A stretch of DNA of 64,000 nucleotides, from the NCBI RefSeq assembly GCF_001698225.1, contig NZ_CP016594.1, positions 4,526,001 to 4,590,000 on the forward strand. Reading direction: 5' to 3'. Below are positions 29,285-37,173 of the stretch, in pieces. A program made the position numbers and the translations under genes. Source of the stretch: Gordonia terrae (lineage in GTDB: Bacteria; Actinomycetota; Actinomycetes; Mycobacteriales; Mycobacteriaceae). The notes under the pieces are model-generated. The model saw only the letters and a program-made list of their open reading frames with translations, made no database searches and had not been told where the DNA came from. Each line of letters starts with the position of its first letter. Within the stretch, counting starts at the first letter, position 1.

Positions 29285-29345
29285 TCATCGACAGCTCAAC
29301 CAGCGGCTGATCTGCTCGTCGCTCGACCAGCGGCAACCGCCCGCC

Positions 29346-30746
29346 TCAATCGCAGGCAGCGAGAAGTTGCTTGAGCTGATCGTCGAAGGCGTCGGCGATC
29401 GCCCACGGATCCGGGGTCTGGTCGGTGCAGCCCACGATGCCGATGTTGAGGTTGCCGTCGGCGGAGAACACCGTGATGTTCAGTCCCAGTCCGTGGAAGA
29501 TCGGGCCGAGCGGGTAGACGCCGGTGACCCGGGCGCCGAGGAAGTACAGCGGGAAGTCCGGACCCGCCACGTTGGACACCAGGACGTTGAAGACCGGTGG
29601 ATGGGCCGACGCCAGGTTGCGGTCGCCGTAGATCTTCATCATGGTGGACAGCGTTGTGCCCGGGGCGAATTGAGCCCAGGACCGCAGGATGTTCGCATCG
29701 ATCTCGGCGTGGTGCTCCTTCGAGGTGCGGCTCAGCTCGGCCTGCTTCTGGAGCCGGGCAACCGGATCCGGCTCGTCGGAGGAGAGCTGGGTGAACATCC
29801 CGGTCACCTTGTTGGTTCCGCCGACGACCAGGTCCTTCTCATCGGCGCCGTGCACCGAGACCGGGACCATCCCGACCAGCGGGCGATCGGGCAACTCGTC
29901 GTGTTCGAGCAGGTAGGTGCGCAGCGCTCCACCCACCATCGCGAGCACCACGTCGTTGATCTTCACGCCGAAGTGGTCCTTCACGCGCTTCACGTCGGCG
30001 AGCGAGAGTTGGGTCACGGCGATGCTGCGATGCGGCGTGATAGGTGCGTTGAACCGCGTCCGAGGCGCGCGGAACGGTGCCGGCATCGCCGAATCCTGTT
30101 GTGCGCGACGGAACCAGCCGACCGGTACGCCGAGCGTCCGGGGCAGCAGTTTGGCCATCGCCAGGGGACGCTGGACGAAGTAGTTGACCGCCCCACCCGC
30201 GGCCATCGCGACGCGCGACGACGGCCCGGCCGATTCTCCCACCTTCTCAGCGTCGAGTTCCGGGGGTTCCGGTGAGAGCGTGCACATCTGCGCCAGCAAC
30301 TCGGCGCCGGTGACACCGTCGGTCCCGGCGTGGTGCATACGCAGCATGGCGCAGACCCGGCCGTCGGCGAGCCCCTCGATGATCCAGAGCTCCCAGAGCG
30401 GCTTGCCCCGGTCGAGCGTCTGACCGGCGAGATGACCGACCAGCTCGGCGACCTCGCCGGCGCCGGCGGGTGCCGGCACCCCGACGCGGTGGACATGACG
30501 CTCGATGTCGAAGTCCTCGTCCTCGATCCAGACCGGGTGGTCGATGTTGAGCAACGAGTTGTCGAGTTTGCGGCGGAAGGCGGGGATGGCGGCGATCCGT
30601 CGCTCCATCTCCGCACGGATCTTGTCGAACCGATAGCCGCCCGGCATGGTGCTCGGGTCGATCTCGAACAGACCGATGACGTGCATCAGTTGCGAACGCG
30701 TCTCGAGGTAGAGAAACGATGCGTCCAAACCACTCAAGCGCTGCAT
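29346..30746 (-). CDS. Wax ester synthase / diacylglycerol acyltransferase (WS/DGAT)
   Basis: 466 residues from MQRLSGLDASFLYLETR, with GAGAGG upstream; the longer upstream frame is rejected. The catalytic HHxxxDG is HHAGTDGVTGAELLAQM near residue 137. The C-terminal DUF1298-type region has NVLVSNVAGPDFPLYFLGARV and GLNITVFSADGNLNIG. It esterifies acyl-CoA to diacylglycerol or fatty alcohols to make storage lipid, typical of mycobacteria, Rhodococcus and Gordonia. It stands alone next to the IS110 element. Confidence 0.95.
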   Translation of the reverse strand: MQRLSGLDASFLYLETRSQLMHVIGLFEIDPSTMPGGYRFDKIRAEMERRIAAIPAFRRKLDNSLLNIDHPVWIEDEDFDIERHVHRVGVPAPAGAGEVAELVGHLAGQTLDRGKPLWELWIIEGLADGRVCAMLRMHHAGTDGVTGAELLAQMCTLSPEPPELDAEKVGESAGPSSRVAMAAGGAVNYFVQRPLAMAKLLPRTLGVPVGWFRRAQQDSAMPAPFRAPRTRFNAPITPHRSIAVTQLSLADVKRVKDHFGVKINDVVLAMVGGALRTYLLEHDELPDRPLVGMVPVSVHGADEKDLVVGGTNKVTGMFTQLSSDEPDPVARLQKQAELSRTSKEHHAEIDANILRSWAQFAPGTTLSTMMKIYGDRNLASAHPPVFNVLVSNVAGPDFPLYFLGARVTGVYPLGPIFHGLGLNITVFSADGNLNIGIVGCTDQTPDPWAIADAFDDQLKQLLAACD

Positions 30747-30878
30747 GAGTTCAGCCTCTCCTCGACGTCGGGCACCCACCCCGCAGGCACCCCACGCCAT
30801 CATGCCGCACCCGGCGTGCCTCGCGGAGCCGGTTCCGCCGACCGCCACGGCCGACTGGGGACACATGCTCTCCGGCGG

Positions 30879-31730
30879 TCAGAGCGGCAGCGAGTCCACC
30901 ATGTCGAGAATGTCCTGACCGTCGGTTTCCAGTACGACGATCATCGCGAGTTCGCGCGCCGGGTCGTCGGTGATCTTGAAGACCCCGCGGCCGTTCTCGT
31001 CGATCAATCCCGTTCCGTGCCGCCACCTGACCGGCCGCGACGTCGACGACGACCGCGAGTACTCCGCGTTCAGCGCATCCCTGGACGCAAACCAGAACAC
31101 CCCGAAAGGACGATCCACCGCACCCGCCGCGCACCGCACGACGAAGACGGTGCGGACCTGGCCCGCCCCGGTCTCCGACGGGCCGACCTCGTCCCGGCCA
31201 CCGGAGTAGCGGCGGATGCACTCCGTGTTCATCCATCGCGCGGCGGTGTCGGGGGCCTGCGGGAGCAACTCCGGGAACTGCGCCACGAGCGGCGCGAACT
31301 CTCCCCAGCTCGCACCCGTCCGGACCCGCTGCACCGGCCCGGGCTCGGAGTACACGCCCCCACGCATCGCAACCACCCGGTAGTCATGTTCTCCGGCAGG
31401 CACACTCGCGTCCTCGGCCGTCGTCTCCGGCCCCTGGTGGACGACGTATCCGTCACCGCGGAGGAGCTGGTAGGCCGACGCCCCGTCGACCGGGTCCCAG
31501 GTCGCGATCACCCGCCCCGGCCGGGCCTGCAGGGTGAGCCCGCCGGGCGGGTCCGGCGCATCGGGTGCCGTCACCGAACGGACCACCGCAAACCCACCGA
31601 GCGCCACCACCGCCGAGATCAGCACGATCAACCCGATCAGCCAGGGGCCGGATCCGATCCGTCGCGGCCGGGTCGGGACGGTCGTCGAGATCGGCGAAGT
31701 GGGGAGAGCGGGTGGAGTGGGCGAGTTCAT
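30879..31730 (-). CDS. Single-pass membrane protein with fibronectin-III-like ectodomain, kinase-ectodomain paralogue
   Basis: 283 residues. A short Pro/Thr-rich cytoplasmic part, one transmembrane helix (PWLIGLIVLISAVVALGGFAVV, about 31-52), then a fibronectin-III-like domain (GGLTLQARPGRVIATWDPVDGASAYQLLR) and a C-terminal extracytoplasmic domain containing SWGEFAPLVAQFPELLPQ. The same layout and a similar WGQLQPIADLYHDLIP stretch occur in the ectodomain of the upstream kinase. Its ATG overlaps the kinase stop by one base. Probably a partner or decoy for the kinase sensor domain; no catalytic domain is present. Confidence 0.75.
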   Translation of the reverse strand: MNSPTPPALPTSPISTTVPTRPRRIGSGPWLIGLIVLISAVVALGGFAVVRSVTAPDAPDPPGGLTLQARPGRVIATWDPVDGASAYQLLRGDGYVVHQGPETTAEDASVPAGEHDYRVVAMRGGVYSEPGPVQRVRTGASWGEFAPLVAQFPELLPQAPDTAARWMNTECIRRYSGGRDEVGPSETGAGQVRTVFVVRCAAGAVDRPFGVFWFASRDALNAEYSRSSSTSRPVRWRHGTGLIDENGRGVFKITDDPARELAMIVVLETDGQDILDMVDSLPL

Positions 31731-33646
31731 CAGATCGGCAACCTCTTCAACACGTCGCCGGCCGCGGCGGCGGGCTCGCCCGGGACGACGACCCACACCA
31801 CCGATCGGGCGTGGTCACCGTCGTCGAACGTGAGGATCGCCTGACCCTGATCACCTTGCTTGTCCGACAGATACAACGTGCCGGTGTGTCCCTGCGCAGT
31901 CGTGTAGTCGACGCCGCGGAGGTCGTACGCGGTCACCTTCGCTGCTGCCGTGGCCTCCTCCGGGGTGTCGTAGGCATCGACGATCACCTGGTACGCAGCC
32001 ACCTGCGGACCGGAAGGGTCTCCGCTGCCGGCCCCGGTCGGGTTCTCCGCTTCGCGCGTGCACGACACGGTGCGCTTGCTCGACGAGAAGGCGAGGTCGC
32101 CGTCCTCACCCCAGCAGCGCATGGCATCGAAACCGTTGGTGCTCAACGGTGTCGCGGGGATGAGATCGTGGTACAGGTCGGCGATCGGTTGCAGCTGGCC
32201 CCACGTCATGAAGACATCGACCTGCTCGGAGTTCCGCGAGAAGTCCGACACCCGGCCGTCGTCGTGCGCGGCGACCTGGAACGTGTAGGTGCCGGGTACC
32301 GGTCGGGGCGCGGTGAACTCGGTCGCGGGCCCGGAGTAGATCACGGCGTCGTTCTGGGTGACCACGTAGCCGGTGGCCCCGGCCACACTGTTCCAGGTCA
32401 GTTCGACGGCAGTGGTCGTGACCTCCGCGTCCGGCGGGTCCGGGGTGTCCAGAGACGTGGCCGACATGCGCACGAGTCCGATGCCGGCGCCGAGGATTCC
32501 GGCGACGAGCACGGCGACGATCCCGATCACGAGCAGCTTGCGCGGACGGCCGACCGCATTCGGTTGCGTCGCATCGTCCTCGGCCGGCCAGATGGGCGAC
32601 GGTTCCGGCGGAACCCGTGCCGGCGCGAGCGCCCCGGCACGCGGGCCCGGAGCACCGATCGGCGGGCGGGGATCCGCACCGACACCGGTTCCGGCGGGAC
32701 GGAGCTCGGCGAGGTTCTCCGCGTCCCGACCGTGGGACGCGGGTACCTCCCGGGCATCGGGCACGCCCACCGGGCCGATGAGTGTTGCGCGGGAGTCGAA
32801 GACGTCGGCGAGCGCGGCCGCGAATTCCCCCGCCGTCGACTGTCGGCGGCCCGGTTCCTTCGCGATCGCCCGGGCGAGCACCCGGTCGACGGCCGCGGGG
32901 AGGGCCCGGTTGCGCGCACTGGCCGACGGGGGTTCGTGGTGCATGTGTGCCGTCATCAACCCGTGCAGCGACGATGAGTCGAAAGGCGGGGCACCGGTGA
33001 GCAATTCGTACGCGGTGGCGGCGAGCGAGTAGATGTCGCTGCGGCCGTCGACGCGCAGGCCCTCGATCTGCTCCGGCGAGGCATAGCGCATCGTGCCGAT
33101 GGTGATCCCGGTGCCGGTCAGGTGGGTGACCTCGTCGAGTACCTGCGCGATGCCGAAATCGGTGAGCTTGATGGCTTCGGGACCGCTCGGACCGCCGTCG
33201 ACACGTTCCTCGCCCGGCGTGATCAGGATGTTGGCCGGCTTGATGTCGCGATGCATGACGCCGCGCCGGTGTGCCGCGTCCAGACCGGCGGCCGCCCCGG
33301 CGATGATCGTGCACGCGAGACCGGGGTCGAGCGGGGACTCCCGGGCGAGCATCCGCGCGGCATCGGTGCCCGGCACGTACTCCATTGCGATCCAAAGCAA
33401 CTCGTCGAACACACCGCGGTCGTAGACGGCGACGATATTCGGATGGTGCAGGGGCGCGACGATGTCGGCCTCGCGTTCGAACCGGGCGCGGAAGACCGGG
33501 TCGGTGGCGTGGACCGACCGGAGCACCTTGAGGGCGTCGGCGCGCGGCAGCCGGGGATGGGCGGCCTTGTAGACCTCGCCCATGCCGCCGCGTCCGAGCA
33601 CGTCGAGGACGCGGTACCCCGCGATCAGGTCCCCTACCTGGTACAT
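31730..33646 (-). CDS. Transmembrane Ser/Thr protein kinase with fibronectin-III-like sensor domain
   Basis: 638 residues. Kinase domain about 9-270: GRGGMGEVYKA glycine loop, ATP-binding Lys in DALKVL, catalytic HRDIKPANIL near 131, DFG in LTDFGIA, and ASPEQIEG. A Pro-rich linker follows, then one transmembrane helix (KLLVIGIVAVLVAGILGAGI, about 370-392), a fibronectin-III-like domain (VELTWNSVAGATGYVV) and a C-terminal extracellular domain with spaced Cys residues. This is the PknB-type layout but with a different sensor from PASTA repeats. It is cotranscribed with the kinase-free ectodomain paralogue. Confidence 0.93.
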   Translation of the reverse strand: MYQVGDLIAGYRVLDVLGRGGMGEVYKAAHPRLPRADALKVLRSVHATDPVFRARFEREADIVAPLHHPNIVAVYDRGVFDELLWIAMEYVPGTDAARMLARESPLDPGLACTIIAGAAAGLDAAHRRGVMHRDIKPANILITPGEERVDGGPSGPEAIKLTDFGIAQVLDEVTHLTGTGITIGTMRYASPEQIEGLRVDGRSDIYSLAATAYELLTGAPPFDSSSLHGLMTAHMHHEPPSASARNRALPAAVDRVLARAIAKEPGRRQSTAGEFAAALADVFDSRATLIGPVGVPDAREVPASHGRDAENLAELRPAGTGVGADPRPPIGAPGPRAGALAPARVPPEPSPIWPAEDDATQPNAVGRPRKLLVIGIVAVLVAGILGAGIGLVRMSATSLDTPDPPDAEVTTTAVELTWNSVAGATGYVVTQNDAVIYSGPATEFTAPRPVPGTYTFQVAAHDDGRVSDFSRNSEQVDVFMTWGQLQPIADLYHDLIPATPLSTNGFDAMRCWGEDGDLAFSSSKRTVSCTREAENPTGAGSGDPSGPQVAAYQVIVDAYDTPEEATAAAKVTAYDLRGVDYTTAQGHTGTLYLSDKQGDQGQAILTFDDGDHARSVVWVVVPGEPAAAAGDVLKRLPI

Positions 33647-33751
33647 GACGTCCTCACCGATCCGTGTGCGGTGGCAGTGTTGGGCACGAATGGTACCGAG
33701 TGTCGCGAAACGCGGTGGATCGCGCCGGTCCGGACTCTACGATCGGCGACG

Positions 33752-34294
33752 ATGGAAACCACCGAGAAACCGACCCAGCCGACCACCGAGTTCACCCACG
33801 CAGAACTCGACGAGGCCTTCGCGCAGTTCCAGCGCACGGTCGCCGAGATAGCCGTCAGCCGCGACTGGGATCGCTTCGCCGAGCTGTTCACCGACGATGC
33901 CGACTACGTCGAGCACGCACTGGGCACCATGCGCGGCCGTGAGGAGATCCGGACGTGGATCTGGCGCACGATGACCTCGTTCCCCGGCAGCCACATGACT
34001 GGTTTCCCCTCCCTGTGGCATGTGGTCGACGCCCCGACCAGCCGGGTCATCTGCGAAGTCGACAACCCGATGCGTGACCCCGGTGACTCCACCCACATCA
34101 CCGCCACCAACATCACCATCCTCACCTACGCGGGCAACGGTCGCTGGAGCCGCGAGGAAGACGTGTACAACCCCATGGAGTTCGGTCGGGCGGCCATGCG
34201 CTGGTGTGAGAAGGCCCGCGAACTGGGCACCATCGACGAGCCCGCAACGGCCTGGATGGAAACGACCGGGGCCATGTTCGCCTCTCGGCGCTGA
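33752..34294 (+). CDS. SnoaL/NTF2-like domain protein
   Basis: 180 residues from the ATG at 33752. Cone-shaped alpha+beta fold recognised by the pattern VSRDWDRFAELFTDDADYVEHALGTMRGREEIRTWI, followed by FPSLWHVVDAPTSRVICEVDN strands. Such proteins act as isomerases, dehydratases or accessory subunits. No substrate is evident, and the gene stands alone between the divergent kinase and the desaturase. Confidence 0.78.
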   Translation: METTEKPTQPTTEFTHAELDEAFAQFQRTVAEIAVSRDWDRFAELFTDDADYVEHALGTMRGREEIRTWIWRTMTSFPGSHMTGFPSLWHVVDAPTSRVICEVDNPMRDPGDSTHITATNITILTYAGNGRWSREEDVYNPMEFGRAAMRWCEKARELGTIDEPATAWMETTGAMFASRR

Positions 34295-34676
34295 CCGTTC
34301 CGCCGCACCGGGCGAACCCGCGCCCAGCTGGGCGTTTGCGGCGACGCCTGCGGAGATCGCCGGCGTGACGGATGACACCCACGCGCCCCGTAACGGTTCG
34401 CCGGTGCGGCGACGACACCCTCACGACGGACTTGGGACACCGGTGAGCGTGCCGTACGCTAGGACTTTGACCAGTGGCGTCGGGCGCCGGAGCGCACCCC
34501 GGCCCGACACACCGCGGTCCGGCGGACCCGGCACGCATCCGCCAAGACGTCGAGCATCACCGACGACGTCGAGAACCACGATCGTGGCAGCGGCCGCGCA
34601 CGTGGACCGACCCACCAGACACAGACGACGACACACGCACGATCACACACGCGGACACCGTTCGGAGGACACCCAT
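34295..34676 (+). other. Long upstream region of the desaturase gene
   Basis: About 380 bases without a supported gene. The first part is GC-rich; the second is an A/C-rich, G-poor stretch (ACGACACACGCACGATCACA style) leading to the desaturase RBS GGAGG. TTGACC occurs at 34465-34472, but I could not pair it with a convincing -10. Probably promoter plus a long 5' untranslated leader. Confidence 0.4.
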
Positions 34677-35669
34677 ATGGCACGCGACCTGACGCAACTC
34701 GAGCTCCTCAAGGAGCTGGCCCCGGTTGCCGAGGACAACGTCAACCGCCACCTCAAGATCGCCAAGGACTGGAACCCGCACGACTACGTGCCGTGGGACG
34801 AGGGCCGGAACTTCGCCGCGTTGGGCGGGGTCGACTACGACCCCGAGCAGTCGCAGCTCGACGAGGTCGCCAAGGCCGCGATGATCACCAATCTCCTCAC
34901 CGAGGACAATCTGCCGTCGTACCACCGCGTCATCGCCGACAACTTCTCCATGGACTCCGCCTGGGGCCACTGGGTCGGTCGCTGGACCGCCGAGGAGAAC
35001 CGCCACGGCATCGTCATGCGCGACTACCTCGTGGTCACCCGCGGCGTCGATCCCGTCGCGCTCGAAGAGGCGCGGATGATCCACATGACCAACGGCTACG
35101 ACCCGATGCTGGCCGCCGCCGGACGTGTGGACGAACTCGAGGAGCACGCCGACGAGCTGGGCCTGCTGCACTCGGTGGCCTACGTGACCTTCCAGGAACT
35201 CGCGACCCGCGTCAGCCACCGCAACACGGGCAAAGCGTGCAACGACCCGATCGCCGACAAGATGCTCCAGCGCATCGCGGCCGACGAGAACCTGCACATG
35301 ATCTTCTACCGCAACATCTGCGGCGCGGGCTTCGACATCTCGCCCGATCAGACGCTGCGCGCGGTCACCGACATCGTGACCAACTTCCAGATGCCCGGCG
35401 CCGGGATGCCCAACTTCCGTCGTCACGGCGTGCTCATGGCCAAGCACGGCATCTACGACCTGCGCCAGCACCTCGAAGAGGTCGTCATGCCGGTCCTGCG
35501 CAAGTGGAACGTCTTCGAGCGTGAGGACTTCACCAGCGAGGGCGAGAAGACCCGCGAGGAGCTCGCCGCCTTCCTCGAGCAGCTCGAGAAGGACACCATC
35601 CGCTTCGAGGAGATGCGCGACCGTTCGCTCGCCCGCGAGGCCAAGAAGCGGGAGCAGCAGGCATCCTGA
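34677..35669 (+). CDS. desA: Acyl-[acyl-carrier-protein] desaturase
   Basis: 330 residues, soluble di-iron desaturase like mycobacterial DesA1. The two iron-binding motifs are EENRHGIVM (near 105) and DENLHMIFY (near 204), with additional Glu ligands in TEDNLPSYH and FQELATR. It introduces a double bond in acyl-ACP, needed for mycolic or unsaturated fatty acids. ATG with GGAGGA upstream. It is followed by dus and the LCP gene, the same neighbours as Rv0824c in M. tuberculosis. Confidence 0.94.
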   Translation: MARDLTQLELLKELAPVAEDNVNRHLKIAKDWNPHDYVPWDEGRNFAALGGVDYDPEQSQLDEVAKAAMITNLLTEDNLPSYHRVIADNFSMDSAWGHWVGRWTAEENRHGIVMRDYLVVTRGVDPVALEEARMIHMTNGYDPMLAAAGRVDELEEHADELGLLHSVAYVTFQELATRVSHRNTGKACNDPIADKMLQRIAADENLHMIFYRNICGAGFDISPDQTLRAVTDIVTNFQMPGAGMPNFRRHGVLMAKHGIYDLRQHLEEVVMPVLRKWNVFEREDFTSEGEKTREELAAFLEQLEKDTIRFEEMRDRSLAREAKKREQQAS

Positions 35670-35683
35670 GCACCACCCTCCCC

Positions 35684-35715
35684 TTCGAGGCTCGCTCCGC
35701 TCACACCTCAGGGAG
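35684..35715. repeat. Dispersed GC-rich repeat copy
   Basis: CCCTTCGAGGCTCG followed by CTCACACCTCAGGGAGC just after the desaturase stop; the same core as at 19735 and, inverted, at 62330. Confidence 0.65.
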
Positions 35716-35748
35716 CAGCCCGGCGCCTTCGACCACCGCAAGCTCGCT

Positions 35749-35856
35749 CCCCAGCCCCCTGAGGAGCGAGCTTGCGAGCGTCGACCCCAGCCCCCTGAGG
35801 AGCGAGCTTGCGAGCGTCGACCCCAGCCCCCTGAGGAGCGAGCTTGCGAGCGTCTC
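35749..35856. repeat. Three tandem copies of a 36-bp unit before dus
   Basis: Units at 35749-35784, 35785-35820 and 35821-35856, nearly identical. The unit begins CCCCAGCCCCCTGAGGAGCG and ends in CTTGCGAGCGTCGA; the third copy diverges at its end. Because 36 is a multiple of three, the dus frame stays open through all copies, each reading SPLRSELASVDP. Confidence 0.93.
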
Positions 35857-35899
35857 GAAGGGGCTGCGCATCGGTTCGATCGAACTGGACAGCCCGGTC

Positions 35900-36997
35900 G
35901 TGCTGGCCCCGATGGCCGGTGTCACGAACGTCGCATTCCGCACGCTGTGCCGTGAGCTCGAACTCGCCCGCACCGGCACCGTCTCCGGGCTGTACGTCTG
36001 CGAGATGGTGACCGCCCGCGCGCTCGTCGAGCGGCATCCGGTCACGATGCACATGACGACCTTCGGACCGGACGAGAATCCTCGGTCGATGCAGCTCTAC
36101 ACCGTCGACCCGGAGTACACGTATCAGGCCGCGAAGATGATCGTCGACGAGAACCTCGCCGACCACATCGACATGAACTTCGGCTGCCCGGTCCCCAAGG
36201 TGACCCGCAAGGGCGGCGGTTCGGCGATCCCCTACAAGCGCACCTTGTTCCGCAAGATCGTCGCGGCGGCGGTCCGCGCCACCGAGGGCACCGACATCCC
36301 GGTGACGGTGAAGTTCCGCATCGGCATCGACGACGAGCACCGCACCCACCTCGACGCCGGTCGCATCGCCGCGGAGGAGGGCGCCGCCGCCGTTGCCCTG
36401 CATGCGCGCACCGCGTCGCAGCGGTACTCCGGCGAAGCCGACTGGGACGAGATCGCCCGTCTGAAGGACCACGTCACGTCCGTGCCCGTGCTCGGCAACG
36501 GCGACATCTTCGAGCCCGCCGACGCGGTCGCGATGATGAACCGCACGGGCTGCGACGGCGTGGTCATCGGACGCGGTTGTCTCGGCCGTCCCTGGCTGTT
36601 CGCCGAACTCGCCGCCGAGCTGGGCGGGTTCGAGGCCCCGACCCCGCCGAATCTGGGCGAGGTCGCCGACATCATGGTCCGGCACTGCCAACTCCTCGTG
36701 GACCACCACGGTGAGATGAAGGGCTGCCGCGAGATCCGCAAGCATGTCGCGTGGTACCTGCGCGGCTTCCCGGCCGGATCGGAGATCCGCCGCCGGATGG
36801 CACTGGTCGGCAGCGTCGACGAGCTGCGCGAACTGCTCGCCGAGCTGCCCGCGGACACCCCGTTCCCGTCCGACGGCCACGGCCCTCGCGGCAGGCAGGG
36901 ATCCCCGGCCAAGGTCGCGCTGCCGGACGGATGGCTCGACGATCCGGACGAGGACGTTGTCCCGGCCGGGGCCGAGATCATGCACTCCGGCGGTTGA
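35900..36997 (+). CDS. dus: tRNA-dihydrouridine synthase (DusB-like)
   Basis: 365 residues from the first standard start (GTG); the frame and homology begin earlier, at LRIGSIELDSPVV from 35864. FMN enzyme reducing uridines in tRNA. Motifs: LAPMAGVTN (FMN), HIDMNFGCPVPKVTRKGGGSA with the catalytic Cys, VKFRIGID, LHARTASQRYSGEADW, and NGDIFEPADA then GRGCLGRPW. No ATG, GTG or TTG lies in frame between the stop near 35524 and 35900, so initiation is unclear; a near-cognate ATC at 35870 has AAGGGG six bases upstream and CTG at 35864 is possible. The 36-bp repeats abut this spot. Confidence 0.88.
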   Translation: MLAPMAGVTNVAFRTLCRELELARTGTVSGLYVCEMVTARALVERHPVTMHMTTFGPDENPRSMQLYTVDPEYTYQAAKMIVDENLADHIDMNFGCPVPKVTRKGGGSAIPYKRTLFRKIVAAAVRATEGTDIPVTVKFRIGIDDEHRTHLDAGRIAAEEGAAAVALHARTASQRYSGEADWDEIARLKDHVTSVPVLGNGDIFEPADAVAMMNRTGCDGVVIGRGCLGRPWLFAELAAELGGFEAPTPPNLGEVADIMVRHCQLLVDHHGEMKGCREIRKHVAWYLRGFPAGSEIRRRMALVGSVDELRELLAELPADTPFPSDGHGPRGRQGSPAKVALPDGWLDDPDEDVVPAGAEIMHSGG

Positions 36998-37072
36998 ACC
37001 GGATTGCGAAAACCGTCACAACCGGCGCCTGGCTGAGATGGTTTCTCAGGTGGGATCAGTACTATTGCGCGG

Positions 37073-37093
37073 AGGTCCCGGCCGTCGGGACCT
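37073..37093 (+). terminator. Hairpin after dus
   Basis: Inverted repeat AGGTCCCG-GCCGT-CGGGACCT followed by CTATTCT. Strong stem but only a weak U-run, so it may be a terminator or part of the LCP gene leader. Confidence 0.35.
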
Positions 37094-37173
37094 CTATTCT
37101 GTGCGTACCGCGCTGGTCGAGCCCCGATCTGCGGTGACTCGCGAATCAGACCACGGGGCATGAGGAACGTGCA

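Larger units (their letters stand above)
27939..29298 (-). mobile_element. IS110-family insertion sequence
   Basis: The DEDD transposase (27964-29028) lies between two copies of TCATCGACAGCTCA (27939-27952 and 29285-29298). One copy is probably the target/end repeat, giving an element of about 1.33-1.35 kb. Only about 11 bases separate the transposase stop from the left repeat, while about 255 untranslated bases precede its start. That asymmetry is typical of the IS110 group, in which the bridge RNA is encoded upstream of the transposase. No long terminal inverted repeats are seen, as expected. It sits in a repetitive GCTCAACCAGCG-containing stretch. Confidence 0.85.

Noticed and set aside
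35749..35856. Tandem 36-bp repeats as a CRISPR array
   Set aside because: Units are directly adjacent without spacers, in-frame and GC-rich.
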